Assembly: GCF_016650695.1 (NCBI RefSeq)
Contig: NZ_JAEKFH010000008.1
Coordinates: 62,001-126,000, forward strand
DNA: 64,000 nt
Direction: 5' to 3'
Source: Pseudomonas sp. TH41
GTDB lineage: Bacteria > Pseudomonadota > Gammaproteobacteria > Pseudomonadales > Pseudomonadaceae
Below, piece after piece: positions 15,406 through 24,691 of this stretch (positions are counted from its first letter, which is position 1; every line of letters begins with the position of its first letter). Position numbers and translations under genes: made by a program. Below the pieces are notes generated by a model that was not told where the DNA came from, made no database searches, and saw nothing but the letters and a program-made list of their open reading frames with translations.

Positions 15406-15740
15406 GCGCCCCTGGCGTGCCAGAAATGGCACGCCAGCCCCACCAAGCAAGCGCTTGGCTTGTGTAATCCGAGTTTTCAGTCATCCTTGCCGTGCCGACG
15501 GGTGTCGGCGTGGCAAAGGACTGTTCCAGAGTGGCCGGCAGCTGCAAATCACACTTTAGAGGGATCAAGCAGTACCACCTGCTAGCTATAGTCCGCTCAC
15601 GGATTTTTAAGAACGGAGCAAACGCACAAAACGGGGCGATGCAACTTTGGAATGACTTTGGGACACCTTGGTGCCCAGTCAACCACAGCGTTTTTAGAAG
15701 TGCTAACTGCCATAACAATAATGCACATGGAGTAGCGTCG
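15406..15740. other. 335-bp intergenic region before the DUF1302 gene
   Basis: No gene is convincing here, although the downstream frame stays open through most of it. It contains a short imperfect inverted repeat of GGCACGCCA/TGGCGTGCC type just after the ligase stop (about 15407-15436), which could be a weak terminator. The region probably holds a separate promoter for the DUF1302-DUF1329 pair and a site for the neighbouring regulator. Confidence 0.4.
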
Positions 15741-17678
15741 ATGACATCAGTAAACCAGTTCTGGCGCCGGGCGAAACTGCCTCTGGCGATCAGTCTTGCT
15801 TCTACGCTCGCGGGGCCAGCATTCGGCGTCAGTTTCAACGTTGGTGAAATCGAAGGTCAGTTCGACTCGTCTCTTTCTCTGGGTATGAGTGTGTCGACCC
15901 AGCAGCCGAACAAGAACCTGATTGGTGTCAACAACGGGGGGCGTGGTCTGTCCCAGACGTCCGATGACGGCCACTTGAACTTCAAGAGCGGACAAGCCTT
16001 TTCGAAGATCTTCAAGGGCATCCATGACCTTGAACTGAAGTACGGCGACACCGGCATCTTCGTGCGAGGTAAATACTGGTACGACTTCGCGCTGCAAAAC
16101 GAAGACCTGGAATTCAAGAACGTCAGCAACGACGGACGCAAGGAGGGCGCCAAGTCCTCCGGTGGCGAAATCCTCGACGCCTTCATCTACCACAACTACT
16201 CCATTGCCGATGAGCCGGGCTCCGTGCGCTTGGGCAAGCAGGTCGTGAGCTGGGGTGAAAGTACCTTCATCGGCGGCGGCATCAACTCGATTAACCCGAT
16301 CGACGTTTCCGCGTTTCGTCGGCCAGGTGCCGAGATCAAGGAAGGCCTGATCCCGGTCAACATGTTCTACGTGTCCCAGAGCCTCACCGAGAATCTCTCG
16401 ACCGAAGCCTTCTACCAACTGGAATGGGACCAGACCGTTGTCGACAACTGCGGCACCTTCTTCTCGCAACCGGACGTGATCGCGGATGGCTGCGACAATA
16501 ACCTGGCGGTGTTGCGTACCCAAAATGGACTGAACAACGGACTGGCGGCGGCGGGGCTGCCGGCTTCATTGCGTAATGCCAGTATCAACACACTCGCTGC
16601 CAAGGGCGTGACCTGGGGCAACCCGGATGAAGGTGTCATCGTTCGTCGCGGCCCGGATCGCGATGCCCGTGACAGCGGCCAGTTTGGCCTGTCCTTCAAA
16701 TACATGTTCGACCCGCTGGACACCGAATTCGGCGCCTATTTCATGAACTACCACAGCCGTGCGCCGATTTTCAGCGGCAAGGGGGCTCCGGCGAGCGCTT
16801 ATAGTGCGGCAGGCCTGGTAGGCTCATTGGTCGGCTCGGGCGTTCCGGTCGGTGTCGCCCGCGGGCTGGCTCCGACCTTGCTGCCGCTGGTGGTCGCGGG
16901 GAACTCCAGTTACTACGTCGAGTATCCGGAAGATATTCGCCTGTATGGCCTGAGCTTCTCCACCACGCTGCCTACGGGTACCGCGTGGAGCGGTGAAGTC
17001 AGCTACCGTCCGAATGCACCGGTTCAGCTCAATACCACCGATATTCTCTACTCCGGTCTGACACCACTGAACCCTAACCTTTCCGTGCTCCAAGGAACGC
17101 CAGGGCAGGATCAAACAGGCTATCGCCGCAAGGAAGTGACCCAGTTCCAGACCACCTTTACTCACTTCTTCGACCAAGTGATGGGCGCCGAACGACTGAC
17201 GCTGGTGGGCGAGATCGGTTTAACGCACGTTGGCGGTCTGGAAAGCACTTCGAAAGCACGTTATGGCCGCGACCCGAGCTATGGTCCTGGGCCATTGCCG
17301 AATGGTCAGTGCGAGGCAGTGAACACCACCACCCTGGCAGGCGGACCGCAAAACAACGTCAGTCGCTACTGTGAAAACGATGGCTTCACCACTGCAAACT
17401 CCTGGGGCTACCGTGGTCGCGCCATCTGGGAATACAACGACGTGTTCGCCGGTGTGAACCTGAAGCCGAACGTGGCCTGGTCCCATGACGTCAGCGGTTA
17501 CTCGCCTGGCCCTGGCGGCAACTTCGAGGAAGGCCGCAAAGCGGTGAGCCTGGGTGTCGACGCCGAGTACCAGAACACCTACACCGCCAGCCTGGCCTAC
17601 ACCAACTTCTTCGACGGCAAGTACACCACCGTGGATGACCGTGACTTCGTCGCGCTCAGCGTTGGCGTGAACTTCTAA
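15741..17678 (+). CDS. DUF1302 family outer-membrane-type protein
   Basis: A 645-residue exported protein. Residues 1-30 form a signal peptide (MTSVNQFWRRAKLPLAISLA, cleavage near GPAFG-VSF). The rest is rich in alternating aromatic and polar beta strands, and it ends DFVALSVGVNF with a terminal Phe, as in outer-membrane beta barrels. Blocks such as YWYDFALQNEDLEF and VRLGKQVVSWGEST are typical of DUF1302, whose molecular role is not established. The ATG at 15741 follows GGAG by eight bases; the frame is open 83 codons further upstream but has no better start and would bury the signal peptide. The DUF1329 gene starts 28 bp downstream, and the two families are usually paired. Confidence 0.88.
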   Translation: MTSVNQFWRRAKLPLAISLASTLAGPAFGVSFNVGEIEGQFDSSLSLGMSVSTQQPNKNLIGVNNGGRGLSQTSDDGHLNFKSGQAFSKIFKGIHDLELKYGDTGIFVRGKYWYDFALQNEDLEFKNVSNDGRKEGAKSSGGEILDAFIYHNYSIADEPGSVRLGKQVVSWGESTFIGGGINSINPIDVSAFRRPGAEIKEGLIPVNMFYVSQSLTENLSTEAFYQLEWDQTVVDNCGTFFSQPDVIADGCDNNLAVLRTQNGLNNGLAAAGLPASLRNASINTLAAKGVTWGNPDEGVIVRRGPDRDARDSGQFGLSFKYMFDPLDTEFGAYFMNYHSRAPIFSGKGAPASAYSAAGLVGSLVGSGVPVGVARGLAPTLLPLVVAGNSSYYVEYPEDIRLYGLSFSTTLPTGTAWSGEVSYRPNAPVQLNTTDILYSGLTPLNPNLSVLQGTPGQDQTGYRRKEVTQFQTTFTHFFDQVMGAERLTLVGEIGLTHVGGLESTSKARYGRDPSYGPGPLPNGQCEAVNTTTLAGGPQNNVSRYCENDGFTTANSWGYRGRAIWEYNDVFAGVNLKPNVAWSHDVSGYSPGPGGNFEEGRKAVSLGVDAEYQNTYTASLAYTNFFDGKYTTVDDRDFVALSVGVNF

Positions 17679-17706
17679 GCACTGTATTTTCAGGACGAGC
17701 ACACAT

Positions 17707-19071
17707 ATGAAAATAACAAAGAGTCTGTTTCACGCCGGTGTTCTGGGTCTTTCGCTGCTGGCGACCAGTGTCATGGCGGCGGTCCCTGCTGCCGAAGCGG
17801 ACAAGCTGGGCAAGAGCCTGACCCCAATGGGCGCCGAAATGGCGGGCAACGCCGACGGTTCGATCCCGGCCTGGAAACCGATGGCGAAAACCGTCGGTAC
17901 GGCAGACAGCAAAGGTTTCCTGTCCGACCCGTACGCCAGTGAAAAACCACTGTTTACCATCACTGCGCAGAACGTCGACCAGTACAAAGACAAACTCGCT
18001 CCGGGCCAGTACGCGATGTTCAAGCGCTACCCGGAAACCTTCAAGATGCCGGTCTACCCGTCCCATCGCGGTGCGACCGTGCCGGATGACGTGTTCGCTG
18101 CCATCAAGAAAAACGCCACCGCCACTAACCTGGTGTCCGGCGGCAACGGTCTGGAAAACTTCGAATCCGCAGTGCCGTTCCCGATTCCAAAAAGCGGCGT
18201 CGAAGTCATCTGGAACCACATCACCCGCTATCGCGGTGGCAGTGTGACCCGTCTGGTCACCCAGGCCACGCCACAGCCAAACGGCTCGTTCAGCCTGGTG
18301 TATTTCCAGGACCAATTCGTGTTCCGCGACAAGATGAAGGATTACGACCCGAAAAACCCGGGCAATATCCTGTTCTACTTCAAGCAGAAAGTGACCGCGC
18401 CGGCACGTCTGGCCGGTGGTGTGCTGTTGGTGCACGAAACCCTCGACCAGGTCAAAGAACCGCGTTCGGCGTGGGTTTACAATGCCGGTCAGCGTCGCGT
18501 GCGTCGTGCGCCACAAGTGTCCTATGACGGGCCGGGTACCGCGGCGGATGGCCTGCGTACCTCCGATAACCTGGACATGTACAACGGCGCACCGGATCGT
18601 TACGACTGGAAGCTCGAAGGCAAGAAAGAGATGTACATCGGCTCCGACAGCTACAAGCTCGACTCGCCGAACCTCAAGTACGCCGACATCATCAAGGCCG
18701 GCCACATCAATCAGGACCTGACTCGTTACGAGCTGCGCCGGGTCTGGCATGTGGTTGCAACCCTGAAGGAAGGTCAGCGTCACATCTATGCCAAGCGTGA
18801 CTTCTACATCGACGAAGACACTTGGCAGGCTGCAGTGATCGATCACTACGACGGTCGTAATCAGCTCTGGCGTGTGGCCGAAGCTCACTCCCAGAACTAC
18901 TACAACGTCCAGGTGCCGTGGTACACCCTGGAAACCTTGTACGACCTGCAATCGGGCCGTTACCTGGCACTGGGCATGAAGAACGAAGAAAAGTCAGCGT
19001 ATGACTTCGGCTTCACCGCCACCACCAGCGACTTTACTCCGGCGGCATTGCGTCAGGATGGTGTTCGCTAA
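17707..19071 (+). CDS. DUF1329 family periplasmic protein
   Basis: A 454-residue exported protein with an N-terminal signal peptide (MKITKSLFHAGVLGLSLLAT, cleavage near SVMA-AVPA). No lipobox is present, so it should be soluble in the periplasm. DUF1329 proteins are thought to share the LolA/LolB-type half-barrel fold for carrying a lipid-like ligand; that is family knowledge, not visible here. Family blocks include GVEVIWNHITRYRGGS and SAWVYNAGQRRVRRAPQ. The gene follows the DUF1302 gene by 28 bp with a ribosome site (AGGACGAG), so the pair is co-transcribed, and a strong terminator ends the unit. Confidence 0.88.
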   Translation: MKITKSLFHAGVLGLSLLATSVMAAVPAAEADKLGKSLTPMGAEMAGNADGSIPAWKPMAKTVGTADSKGFLSDPYASEKPLFTITAQNVDQYKDKLAPGQYAMFKRYPETFKMPVYPSHRGATVPDDVFAAIKKNATATNLVSGGNGLENFESAVPFPIPKSGVEVIWNHITRYRGGSVTRLVTQATPQPNGSFSLVYFQDQFVFRDKMKDYDPKNPGNILFYFKQKVTAPARLAGGVLLVHETLDQVKEPRSAWVYNAGQRRVRRAPQVSYDGPGTAADGLRTSDNLDMYNGAPDRYDWKLEGKKEMYIGSDSYKLDSPNLKYADIIKAGHINQDLTRYELRRVWHVVATLKEGQRHIYAKRDFYIDEDTWQAAVIDHYDGRNQLWRVAEAHSQNYYNVQVPWYTLETLYDLQSGRYLALGMKNEEKSAYDFGFTATTSDFTPAALRQDGVR

Positions 19072-19098
19072 CCAGCACTGAACTGAGGCCGCATCCTC

Positions 19099-19133
19099 GA
19101 AAAACGCCCCGACTGGTTCGGGGCGTTTTTTTG
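19099..19133 (+). terminator. Rho-independent terminator after the DUF1302-DUF1329 pair
   Basis: AAAACGCCCCGA pairs with TCGGGGCGTTTT around a CTGGT loop, followed by a run of T. It separates the pair from the regulator gene downstream. Confidence 0.9.
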
Positions 19134-19141
19134 GGCGCTGA

Positions 19142-19233
19142 AAAAGATCGCAGCCTCGTTTCACTCGACAGCTCCTACGTTGGAACGCACTCTCCTGTAG
19201 GAGCTGTCGAGTGAAACGAGGCTGCGATCTTTT
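19142..19233. repeat. REP-type doublet, family B variant
   Basis: Perfect 37-bp inverted arms (19142-19178 and 19197-19233). The ends match family B (AAAAGATCGCAGCCT and AGCTCCTAC), but the middle reads CGTTTCACTCGACAG instead of GCGGCAG. Compensating changes are present in both arms, so the palindrome is preserved. Confidence 0.88.
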
Positions 19234-19346
19234 CTTTGTAGACTTTTTGTAGCCATTTGTAGCAATAACCTTCATTCCCTCTTCGTTTACCGCTAGTCTG
19301 CGGACATCTGCAACGCCGCCAACAGCCATTCAAACAAGAGCCGGCC

Positions 19347-22085
19347 ATGACTGATCTGTCCCCACTTCCGGGCCCTGCAAGCATCGCCGTCGCGGCACTG
19401 GACGGGCGCTTTTTTCGGCCTCCGTTGCCCGACGGCCATGTGCTGCGGCCTCGCCTGTGCGAGCGCCTGAGTGCCGGTCTCGGTGGCAGGTTATTGCTGG
19501 TCAGCGCTCCGGCGGGGTTTGGCAAGAGTTCATTGGCGGTGGAATTCTGTCAGAGCCTGCCGGCTCATTGGCAAAGCCTCTGGCTCGGGTTGAGTCCACG
19601 GGACAGCGATCCGGGCCGTTTTCTTGAGCGATTGCTCGAAGGCCTTCAGGATTATTTTCCGCGCCTCGGGAGACAGTCTCTGGGGTTGCTGAAAATGCGC
19701 CAGCGGCATCAACCGTTCGCTTTCGAAGAATGGCTGGACGGTTTGCTCGATGAGTTGGCCGTGCACTTGCTGCCGACGGCACCCTTGCTGCTGGTGCTCG
19801 ATGACTACCATCTGGCCCAGGGCCCGGTGCTTGATCGTTGCCTGCAGTTTTTCCTTAATCATTTGCCCGATGGTTTGCTGGTCATGGTCACCAGTCGTCA
19901 GCGCCCGGACTGGCATCTCGCGCGCTTGCGGCTGTCACGGCAACTGCTTGAGTTGAACGAGCAGGACTTGCGCCTGACCCACGACGAAGCCTTGACCCTG
20001 CTCGATCGGCACAGCAGTTCCTTGCGCGGCGAAGCGCTGGAAAGCTTGATTCAGCGCAGCGAAGGCTGGGTCGCCGGGTTGCGTTTCTGGCTGCTGGCAG
20101 CCTCCGAAGCGGGTACCCAGGGTGCATTACCCCAGACGTTGCATGGTGGGGAAGGGTTGATCCGCGATTACCTGCTTGAAGAGGTCATCGACTGCCTGCC
20201 TTCCGAGGTGCAGTCATTCCTGTACGACACGGCCTCACAGGAGCGCTTTTGCAGCGAGCTGTGCGACGCCGTTCGCGAAGCTCATGACAGCGAAGAGATC
20301 TTGCGCTTTCTGCTGGCTCATCAAGTGTTCCTGGTGCCGCTGGACGAAAACGGTCACTGGTATCGCTATCACCATCTGTTCTCCGACCTGCTGCGCACCC
20401 GGCCGACAGCTCAGACGATGGTGCCGGCTGCCAGCCTGCACCTGCGCGCCTGTCGCTGGTTCAATGCTCAAGGATTGATCGATGAGGCGGTGGAACAGGC
20501 GTTACGCGCCGGACACCTCGACGTTGCGGCGAATCTGGTTCAGAACCTTTCTGAAGAACAACTGCTGGCCGAACAGAACGTCGGCATGTTGCTGCGCTGG
20601 AAGATGGATTTGCCCGACAGCCTGCTGATCAGCACGCCGCGGCTGATCGTGCTTTACAGCTGGGCGTTGGGGCTGGCCTGTCAGCTGGACGCCGCCGAGG
20701 AACTGGCCAGCCATTTGAGCCGCTTCCTGCCGGCCCCATCAGCTACCGCGCAAAAATCCATGCTGGCGCAATGGCTGGCCTTGAGCGGAATCGTCGCTCG
20801 CGGTCGCGGCAATCGTGAACTGACACTGCTCTATTGCACCGAAGCGCTGGAGAGCCTTCCGGCCAAGCGTTACGGTCAGCGCCTGGTATGCCTCTCAACC
20901 CTGTCCAACCTGGCCATTGCCGACGGTGATTTGTGGCGTGCACGCGCATTGAACCGAGACTCGCTGGAATTGGCGCAACGGGTCGGTAACCCACTGTTCG
21001 AAGCGCTGGCCCATTACGACCGCGCGCGGGTGCTGCAAGCGCGAGGGGAAGTCCTTCGTTCTCTCGATGAGGTCCGTCAGGGGCTGCAACGCCTGCAAGG
21101 GTTATCCCCGCAACGCCTCTATGCCATACGTGCCCGACTGACCTTGTACGAGGGTTTTTTGCTAGCCCTGCGCCAGCAGCCACAAGCCGCCCGGGTACGT
21201 TTGCAGATCGGTTTGAATGAAGCGCGCGCCTGTCGCGATATCAGCATATTGATCGGTCATTGTGTGATCGCCAGGCTTGAAGGCAACAGTGGCGAGTTTG
21301 CCAAAGCCTTCGCCGAACTCGCCGAAGCTGAGCGTCTGATGCACATCTGGGACGTTCCGCCGATCTACTACCTGGCGATGATCACCCTGGTCAAATGCGA
21401 ACTCTGGCTGGCCCAGGGACGCACGGACCTGGCCGAGGCCTGGCTGGCGCGATTAGGCCAGACCTACACCGGCGAGCACGCAGCGGCACCGCCGGAGTTC
21501 CATCCACAACTGCCGCTGCACATCGAATTGCAGCAAGCCTTGCTTGAGGTCATTCAGGGACAGCCAATGCTGGCCGAGGGACGATTGAACGCATTGCTTG
21601 AGCATGGTCAGCAAACAGGCAGGCAGATGCTCAGCGTCATGGTGCTGACACAGAAAGTGATGTTGTTGCTGGGCAGCGGCCGTGAGCCCGAGGCCCGCAA
21701 GACCTTGAGTCAGGCGCTGGAAGCGGCGGCCGGGGGTGTGCTGCAACCCTTCGACGGGTTACTGATTGATCATCCGGACTGGCTGCGCGGACAACTTCAA
21801 CTCAGTGCGCCAACGCCTGTTGCACAGAGCCTCTTCGAAAAACTTCCGGTATCGGCAGGCCGTCCAGCACCCGAGGCCGCTCCTGCGGCGGAACAACTTA
21901 GTGCGCGGGAAATGGCCGTCTTGCGACTGATTGCGCAGGGCTGCTCCAACCAGGAAATCAGTGATCAGCTGTTTATCTCCCTGCACACGGTTAAAACCCA
22001 TGCCAGCCATATCAACAGCAAACTTGGAGTAGAGCGGCGCACGCAGGCGGTGGCTCGGGCGAAGGAGTTGGGGGTGTTGGGCTAG
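19347..22085 (+). CDS. MalT-like large ATP-binding LuxR family transcriptional regulator
   Basis: A 912-residue LAL/STAND regulator. The N-terminal NTPase has Walker A APAGFGKSS at 54-62 and Walker B LLLVLDDYH at 147-155. A winged-helix and a long alpha-helical TPR-like sensor region follow (about 300-830). A C-terminal LuxR helix-turn-helix spans about 845-912 (LSAREMAVLRLIAQG, ISDQLFISLHTVKTH). Such proteins switch between ADP and ATP states when an inducer binds, oligomerise and activate transcription. Its position right after the ligase, DUF1302 and DUF1329 genes suggests that they are its targets, which is inference. It has its own transcript, since a terminator and a REP element precede it. 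Confidence 0.9.
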   Translation: MTDLSPLPGPASIAVAALDGRFFRPPLPDGHVLRPRLCERLSAGLGGRLLLVSAPAGFGKSSLAVEFCQSLPAHWQSLWLGLSPRDSDPGRFLERLLEGLQDYFPRLGRQSLGLLKMRQRHQPFAFEEWLDGLLDELAVHLLPTAPLLLVLDDYHLAQGPVLDRCLQFFLNHLPDGLLVMVTSRQRPDWHLARLRLSRQLLELNEQDLRLTHDEALTLLDRHSSSLRGEALESLIQRSEGWVAGLRFWLLAASEAGTQGALPQTLHGGEGLIRDYLLEEVIDCLPSEVQSFLYDTASQERFCSELCDAVREAHDSEEILRFLLAHQVFLVPLDENGHWYRYHHLFSDLLRTRPTAQTMVPAASLHLRACRWFNAQGLIDEAVEQALRAGHLDVAANLVQNLSEEQLLAEQNVGMLLRWKMDLPDSLLISTPRLIVLYSWALGLACQLDAAEELASHLSRFLPAPSATAQKSMLAQWLALSGIVARGRGNRELTLLYCTEALESLPAKRYGQRLVCLSTLSNLAIADGDLWRARALNRDSLELAQRVGNPLFEALAHYDRARVLQARGEVLRSLDEVRQGLQRLQGLSPQRLYAIRARLTLYEGFLLALRQQPQAARVRLQIGLNEARACRDISILIGHCVIARLEGNSGEFAKAFAELAEAERLMHIWDVPPIYYLAMITLVKCELWLAQGRTDLAEAWLARLGQTYTGEHAAAPPEFHPQLPLHIELQQALLEVIQGQPMLAEGRLNALLEHGQQTGRQMLSVMVLTQKVMLLLGSGREPEARKTLSQALEAAAGGVLQPFDGLLIDHPDWLRGQLQLSAPTPVAQSLFEKLPVSAGRPAPEAAPAAEQLSAREMAVLRLIAQGCSNQEISDQLFISLHTVKTHASHINSKLGVERRTQAVARAKELGVLG

Positions 22086-22268
22086 TGATTTTTCACAAGT
22101 CCGCGACACCCAGTGTAGTGTCGCCGTTTCACCCAGTGTTTTTGCGGCGGTGCTGAAAACGGGGGCACAGCAGTCCGAAGCGTCGACTTGCTGGTGATCC
22201 ATTGATATAAAGCCGCGGGCATTTGCTGCCTGCAAACATCCTGAATCAATCCCTCAAGATCGACATCC

Positions 22269-22847
22269 ATGCCTGAAGAGTTCGAAGTCCCCAGCCCTCA
22301 CGAACATCATGTTAAACATGCGACCCACAACGCTCATGCCCATGGCGACGGTTTCGCCAGCAAGATCGCAGTGATGACGGCGGTCATGGCGACCATAGGC
22401 GCTTTACTCAGCTATCAGGCCGGCTCCACGGAGAGTGAGGCGGCCATGGACAAGAACAACGCGGCCATCGAGAAAACCGAAGCCTCCAACGAATGGAATT
22501 ACTACCAGGCCAAGTCCAGCCGGCAAAACCTTTCAGAACTGGCAAGCCATCTACCCGGCCTGGACGCCGCGCACTACGTCGCAGAAGCCCAGCGCTACAA
22601 AGACCAGAAAGAAGAAGCGCGCAAGAAGGCAGAAGCGCTCGAGAAGGAGGCTCGCGAGTGGGATGCGAAATCCGAACTGGTATTGCACCAGCATCACCGC
22701 TGGGCCCAGGCCATGACGGCTATTCAGATCGCCATTTCACTGGCGGCGATCACCTTGTTGACGCGCAAGGAGTGGCTGAAAAGGGTCTCGTATTGTGCCG
22801 CTGGCGCAGGGGTCTTGATAGGCTCCATGGCATGGCTGCATATCTGA
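22269..22847 (+). CDS. DUF4337 family membrane protein
   Basis: A 192-residue protein with a His-rich soluble N-terminus (EHHVKHATHNAHAHGDG, about 12-28), one membrane helix (about 33-50, KIAVMTAVMATIGALLS), a charged central coiled-coil-like region (about 95-135, rich in Lys, Glu and Ala) and two C-terminal helices (about 147-165 and 172-190). This layout fits the DUF4337 family, whose function is unknown. The ATG at 22269 lacks a clear ribosome site. It lies 183 bp after the regulator gene on the same strand, but no further link is visible. Confidence 0.75.
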   Translation: MPEEFEVPSPHEHHVKHATHNAHAHGDGFASKIAVMTAVMATIGALLSYQAGSTESEAAMDKNNAAIEKTEASNEWNYYQAKSSRQNLSELASHLPGLDAAHYVAEAQRYKDQKEEARKKAEALEKEAREWDAKSELVLHQHHRWAQAMTAIQIAISLAAITLLTRKEWLKRVSYCAAGAGVLIGSMAWLHI

Positions 22848-22969
22848 GGTAATGGCCGAACATGCGATCAGACAGCTTGGTCGTCCCAGGTGCCGGCCTT
22901 TCTTCTTAAACGTCACCATCGCTTTTTTGCACGGAGCCCAAACGTGCGATTAACTTTACAGGAACACCC

Positions 22970-23614
22970 ATGGAAGCCGCAAAGCCCGCGCTAATACGAG
23001 AAACCTTCCCCGTCGGTCCTTTGCAGTGCAACTGCACGATCATCGGCGATCCGGTCACGAAAAAAGCCATCGTGGTCGATCCGGGGGGCAATCATGAGCT
23101 GATTCTGGCTCGGCTCGACGCGCTGGGACTGAAGGTGGTCAGTATCATTCACACCCACGCGCACCTCGATCACTTTCTGGCCTCCGGTCAGCTCAAAGAG
23201 AAAACCGGCGCGACCCTGCACCTGCATAAAGAAGATCAATTTCTCTGGGACAACCTGGAAATGCAGTGCCAGATGTTCGGAGTGCCTTACACCCCGGTGC
23301 CGTCGCCGGATCGTTGGCTGGCCGATGATGAAGAGCTGGCCTGCGGCTGCGGCGTGGCGTTGCACACGCCGGGTCATACGCCGGGCTCCATGAGCTTTTG
23401 GTTTTCAGAGGCTAAGCTGCTGATTGCCGGCGACACGTTGTTTCGTCGCGGGGTAGGGCGTACGGATTTGTGGGGTGGCGATCAAGCGACCATCGTGCGG
23501 TCAATCAAGCAGCGGCTGTACACCCTCGATGAAGAGGCAACCGTGGTGACCGGGCATGGTCCGGACACGCGTTTGGGCGATGAAATGCGCGAGAACCCTT
23601 TTGTGCGGGCCTGA
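22970..23614 (+). CDS. MBL-fold metallo-hydrolase (glyoxalase II-like)
   Basis: A 214-residue cytosolic hydrolase with the metallo-beta-lactamase metal site THAHLDH at 62-68 (His63, His65, Asp67, His68). Further ligands are in HTPGHTPGS (about 123-131) and AGDTLF (about 144-149), and the final His in VVTGHGPDT. The overall form matches the small YcbL-type glyoxalase II-like enzymes that hydrolyse S-lactoylglutathione or similar thioesters. The ATG at 22970 follows AGGA. It is a single gene by spacing. Confidence 0.88.
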   Translation: MEAAKPALIRETFPVGPLQCNCTIIGDPVTKKAIVVDPGGNHELILARLDALGLKVVSIIHTHAHLDHFLASGQLKEKTGATLHLHKEDQFLWDNLEMQCQMFGVPYTPVPSPDRWLADDEELACGCGVALHTPGHTPGSMSFWFSEAKLLIAGDTLFRRGVGRTDLWGGDQATIVRSIKQRLYTLDEEATVVTGHGPDTRLGDEMRENPFVRA

Positions 23615-23719
23615 TTTGTAACACGGGGAATTTTTGACCGGCGAGATGATCCAACGCCCGCAAAGGTCCAATGCTTAAGTCCGTTGCACCACAGAATGCA
23701 AAAAAAGTAGGAGCTCTTC

Positions 23720-24421
23720 ATGTTCACCACGCGTCGTTTGATTATTGTCGCTACCGCAGTGGCCTTGCTATCTGGCTGCGCCTCGCCTAGCCCTTACGAT
23801 AACCAGGGTCAGGCTGATAGCGGCTCCCAAGGCATGAGCAAAACCGCCAAATACGGCGGTCTCGGTGCTTTGGCGGGTGCGTTGGCGGGTGCCGCCATCA
23901 ACCACGATAACCGTGGCAAGGGCGCGCTGATCGGTGCGGCTCTGGGCGGTGCTTCCGCCGCCGGTTATGGCTACTACGCCGACCAGCAAGAGAAAAAGCT
24001 GCGCGCCAGCATGGCCAACACCGGTGTTGAAGTGCAACGCCAGGGCGATCAGATCAAGCTGATCATGCCAGGCAACATCACATTCGCTACCGATTCGGCG
24101 AATATCGCGTCGAGCTTCTATCAGCCACTGAATAGCCTGGCAGGTTCGCTCAAGGAGTTCAGCCAGAACCAGATCGAGATCGTTGGCTACACCGACAGCA
24201 CCGGCGCCCGTCAGCACAACATGGACCTGTCCCAGCGTCGGGCCCAGAGCGTGGCGACTTATCTGACGTCGCAGGGCGTGAGCGGTGCCAACCTGTCGGC
24301 GCGTGGCGCCGGTCCGGATGGCCCGATTGCCAGCAATGCTGACGTCAATGGCCGGGCGCAGAACCGCCGCGTCGAGGTCAACCTCAAGGCGATCCCGGGT
24401 CAGCAGTATCCGCAGCAGTAA
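23720..24421 (+). CDS. OmpA family lipoprotein with glycine-zipper (YiaD-like)
   Basis: A 233-residue outer-membrane lipoprotein. MFTTRRLIIVATAVALLSGC places lipobox Cys20. A glycine-zipper stretch follows (about 45-85, YGGLGALAGALAGAA and GALIGAALGGASAAG), then a C-terminal OmpA-like peptidoglycan-binding domain (about 115-225) with ITFATDSANI, IVGYTDSTG and the diagnostic NRRVEV. It should link the outer membrane to peptidoglycan. The ribosome site AGGAG lies upstream of the ATG at 23720, and a strong terminator follows. Confidence 0.92.
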   Translation: MFTTRRLIIVATAVALLSGCASPSPYDNQGQADSGSQGMSKTAKYGGLGALAGALAGAAINHDNRGKGALIGAALGGASAAGYGYYADQQEKKLRASMANTGVEVQRQGDQIKLIMPGNITFATDSANIASSFYQPLNSLAGSLKEFSQNQIEIVGYTDSTGARQHNMDLSQRRAQSVATYLTSQGVSGANLSARGAGPDGPIASNADVNGRAQNRRVEVNLKAIPGQQYPQQ

Positions 24422-24460
24422 ACGCAGTCCCTTTACCCACCTGACTGAACCCCAGGCGTA

Positions 24461-24500
24461 AAAAAAACCGCCCGATCCTCAACAGATCGGGCGTTTTTTT
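24461..24500 (+). terminator. Rho-independent terminator after the OmpA-type gene
   Basis: AAAAAACCGCCCGATC pairs with GATCGGGCGTTTTTTT around CTCAACA. The run of A on the left and T on the right makes it potentially bidirectional. Confidence 0.9.
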
Positions 24501-24512
24501 GTGTCGACAGAT

Positions 24513-24609
24513 CTGGCCTCATCGCGAGCAAGCTCGCTCCCACAGGGACCGCGTACTTATCCAGCAACTCGGTCAACTGTGGGAGCGAGCTTGCTCGCGA
24601 TGAGGCCAG
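24513..24609. repeat. REP doublet, family A
   Basis: Perfect 32-bp arms (24513-24544 and 24578-24609) starting CTGGCCTCATCGCGAGCAAG and ending GCTCCCACA, around a 33-nt loop. It sits between two terminators of convergent genes. Confidence 0.9.
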
Positions 24610-24633
24610 AGTAGGCAACCAAACATCAGCAAC

Positions 24634-24674
24634 AAAAAAGCCCTCGAACAATTTCTTGTCCGAGGGCTTTTTTG
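24634..24674 (-). terminator. Rho-independent terminator of the yhcB-type gene
   Basis: On the minus strand AAAAAAGCCCTCG pairs with CGAGGGCTTTTTT, ending in T residues, 18 bp past the stop of the gene at 24692. Confidence 0.85.
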
Positions 24675-24691
24675 TGCGGCGCGAAACCTGA

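Noticed and set aside
15492..15740. 83-codon in-frame extension upstream of the DUF1302 gene
   Set aside because: It would place a non-secretory segment before a clear signal peptide; GGAG and ATG at 15741 decide the start.
22103..22124. GCGACAC/GTGTCGC hairpin after the LAL regulator as a terminator
   Set aside because: No T run follows it, so I could not support a Rho-independent terminator.
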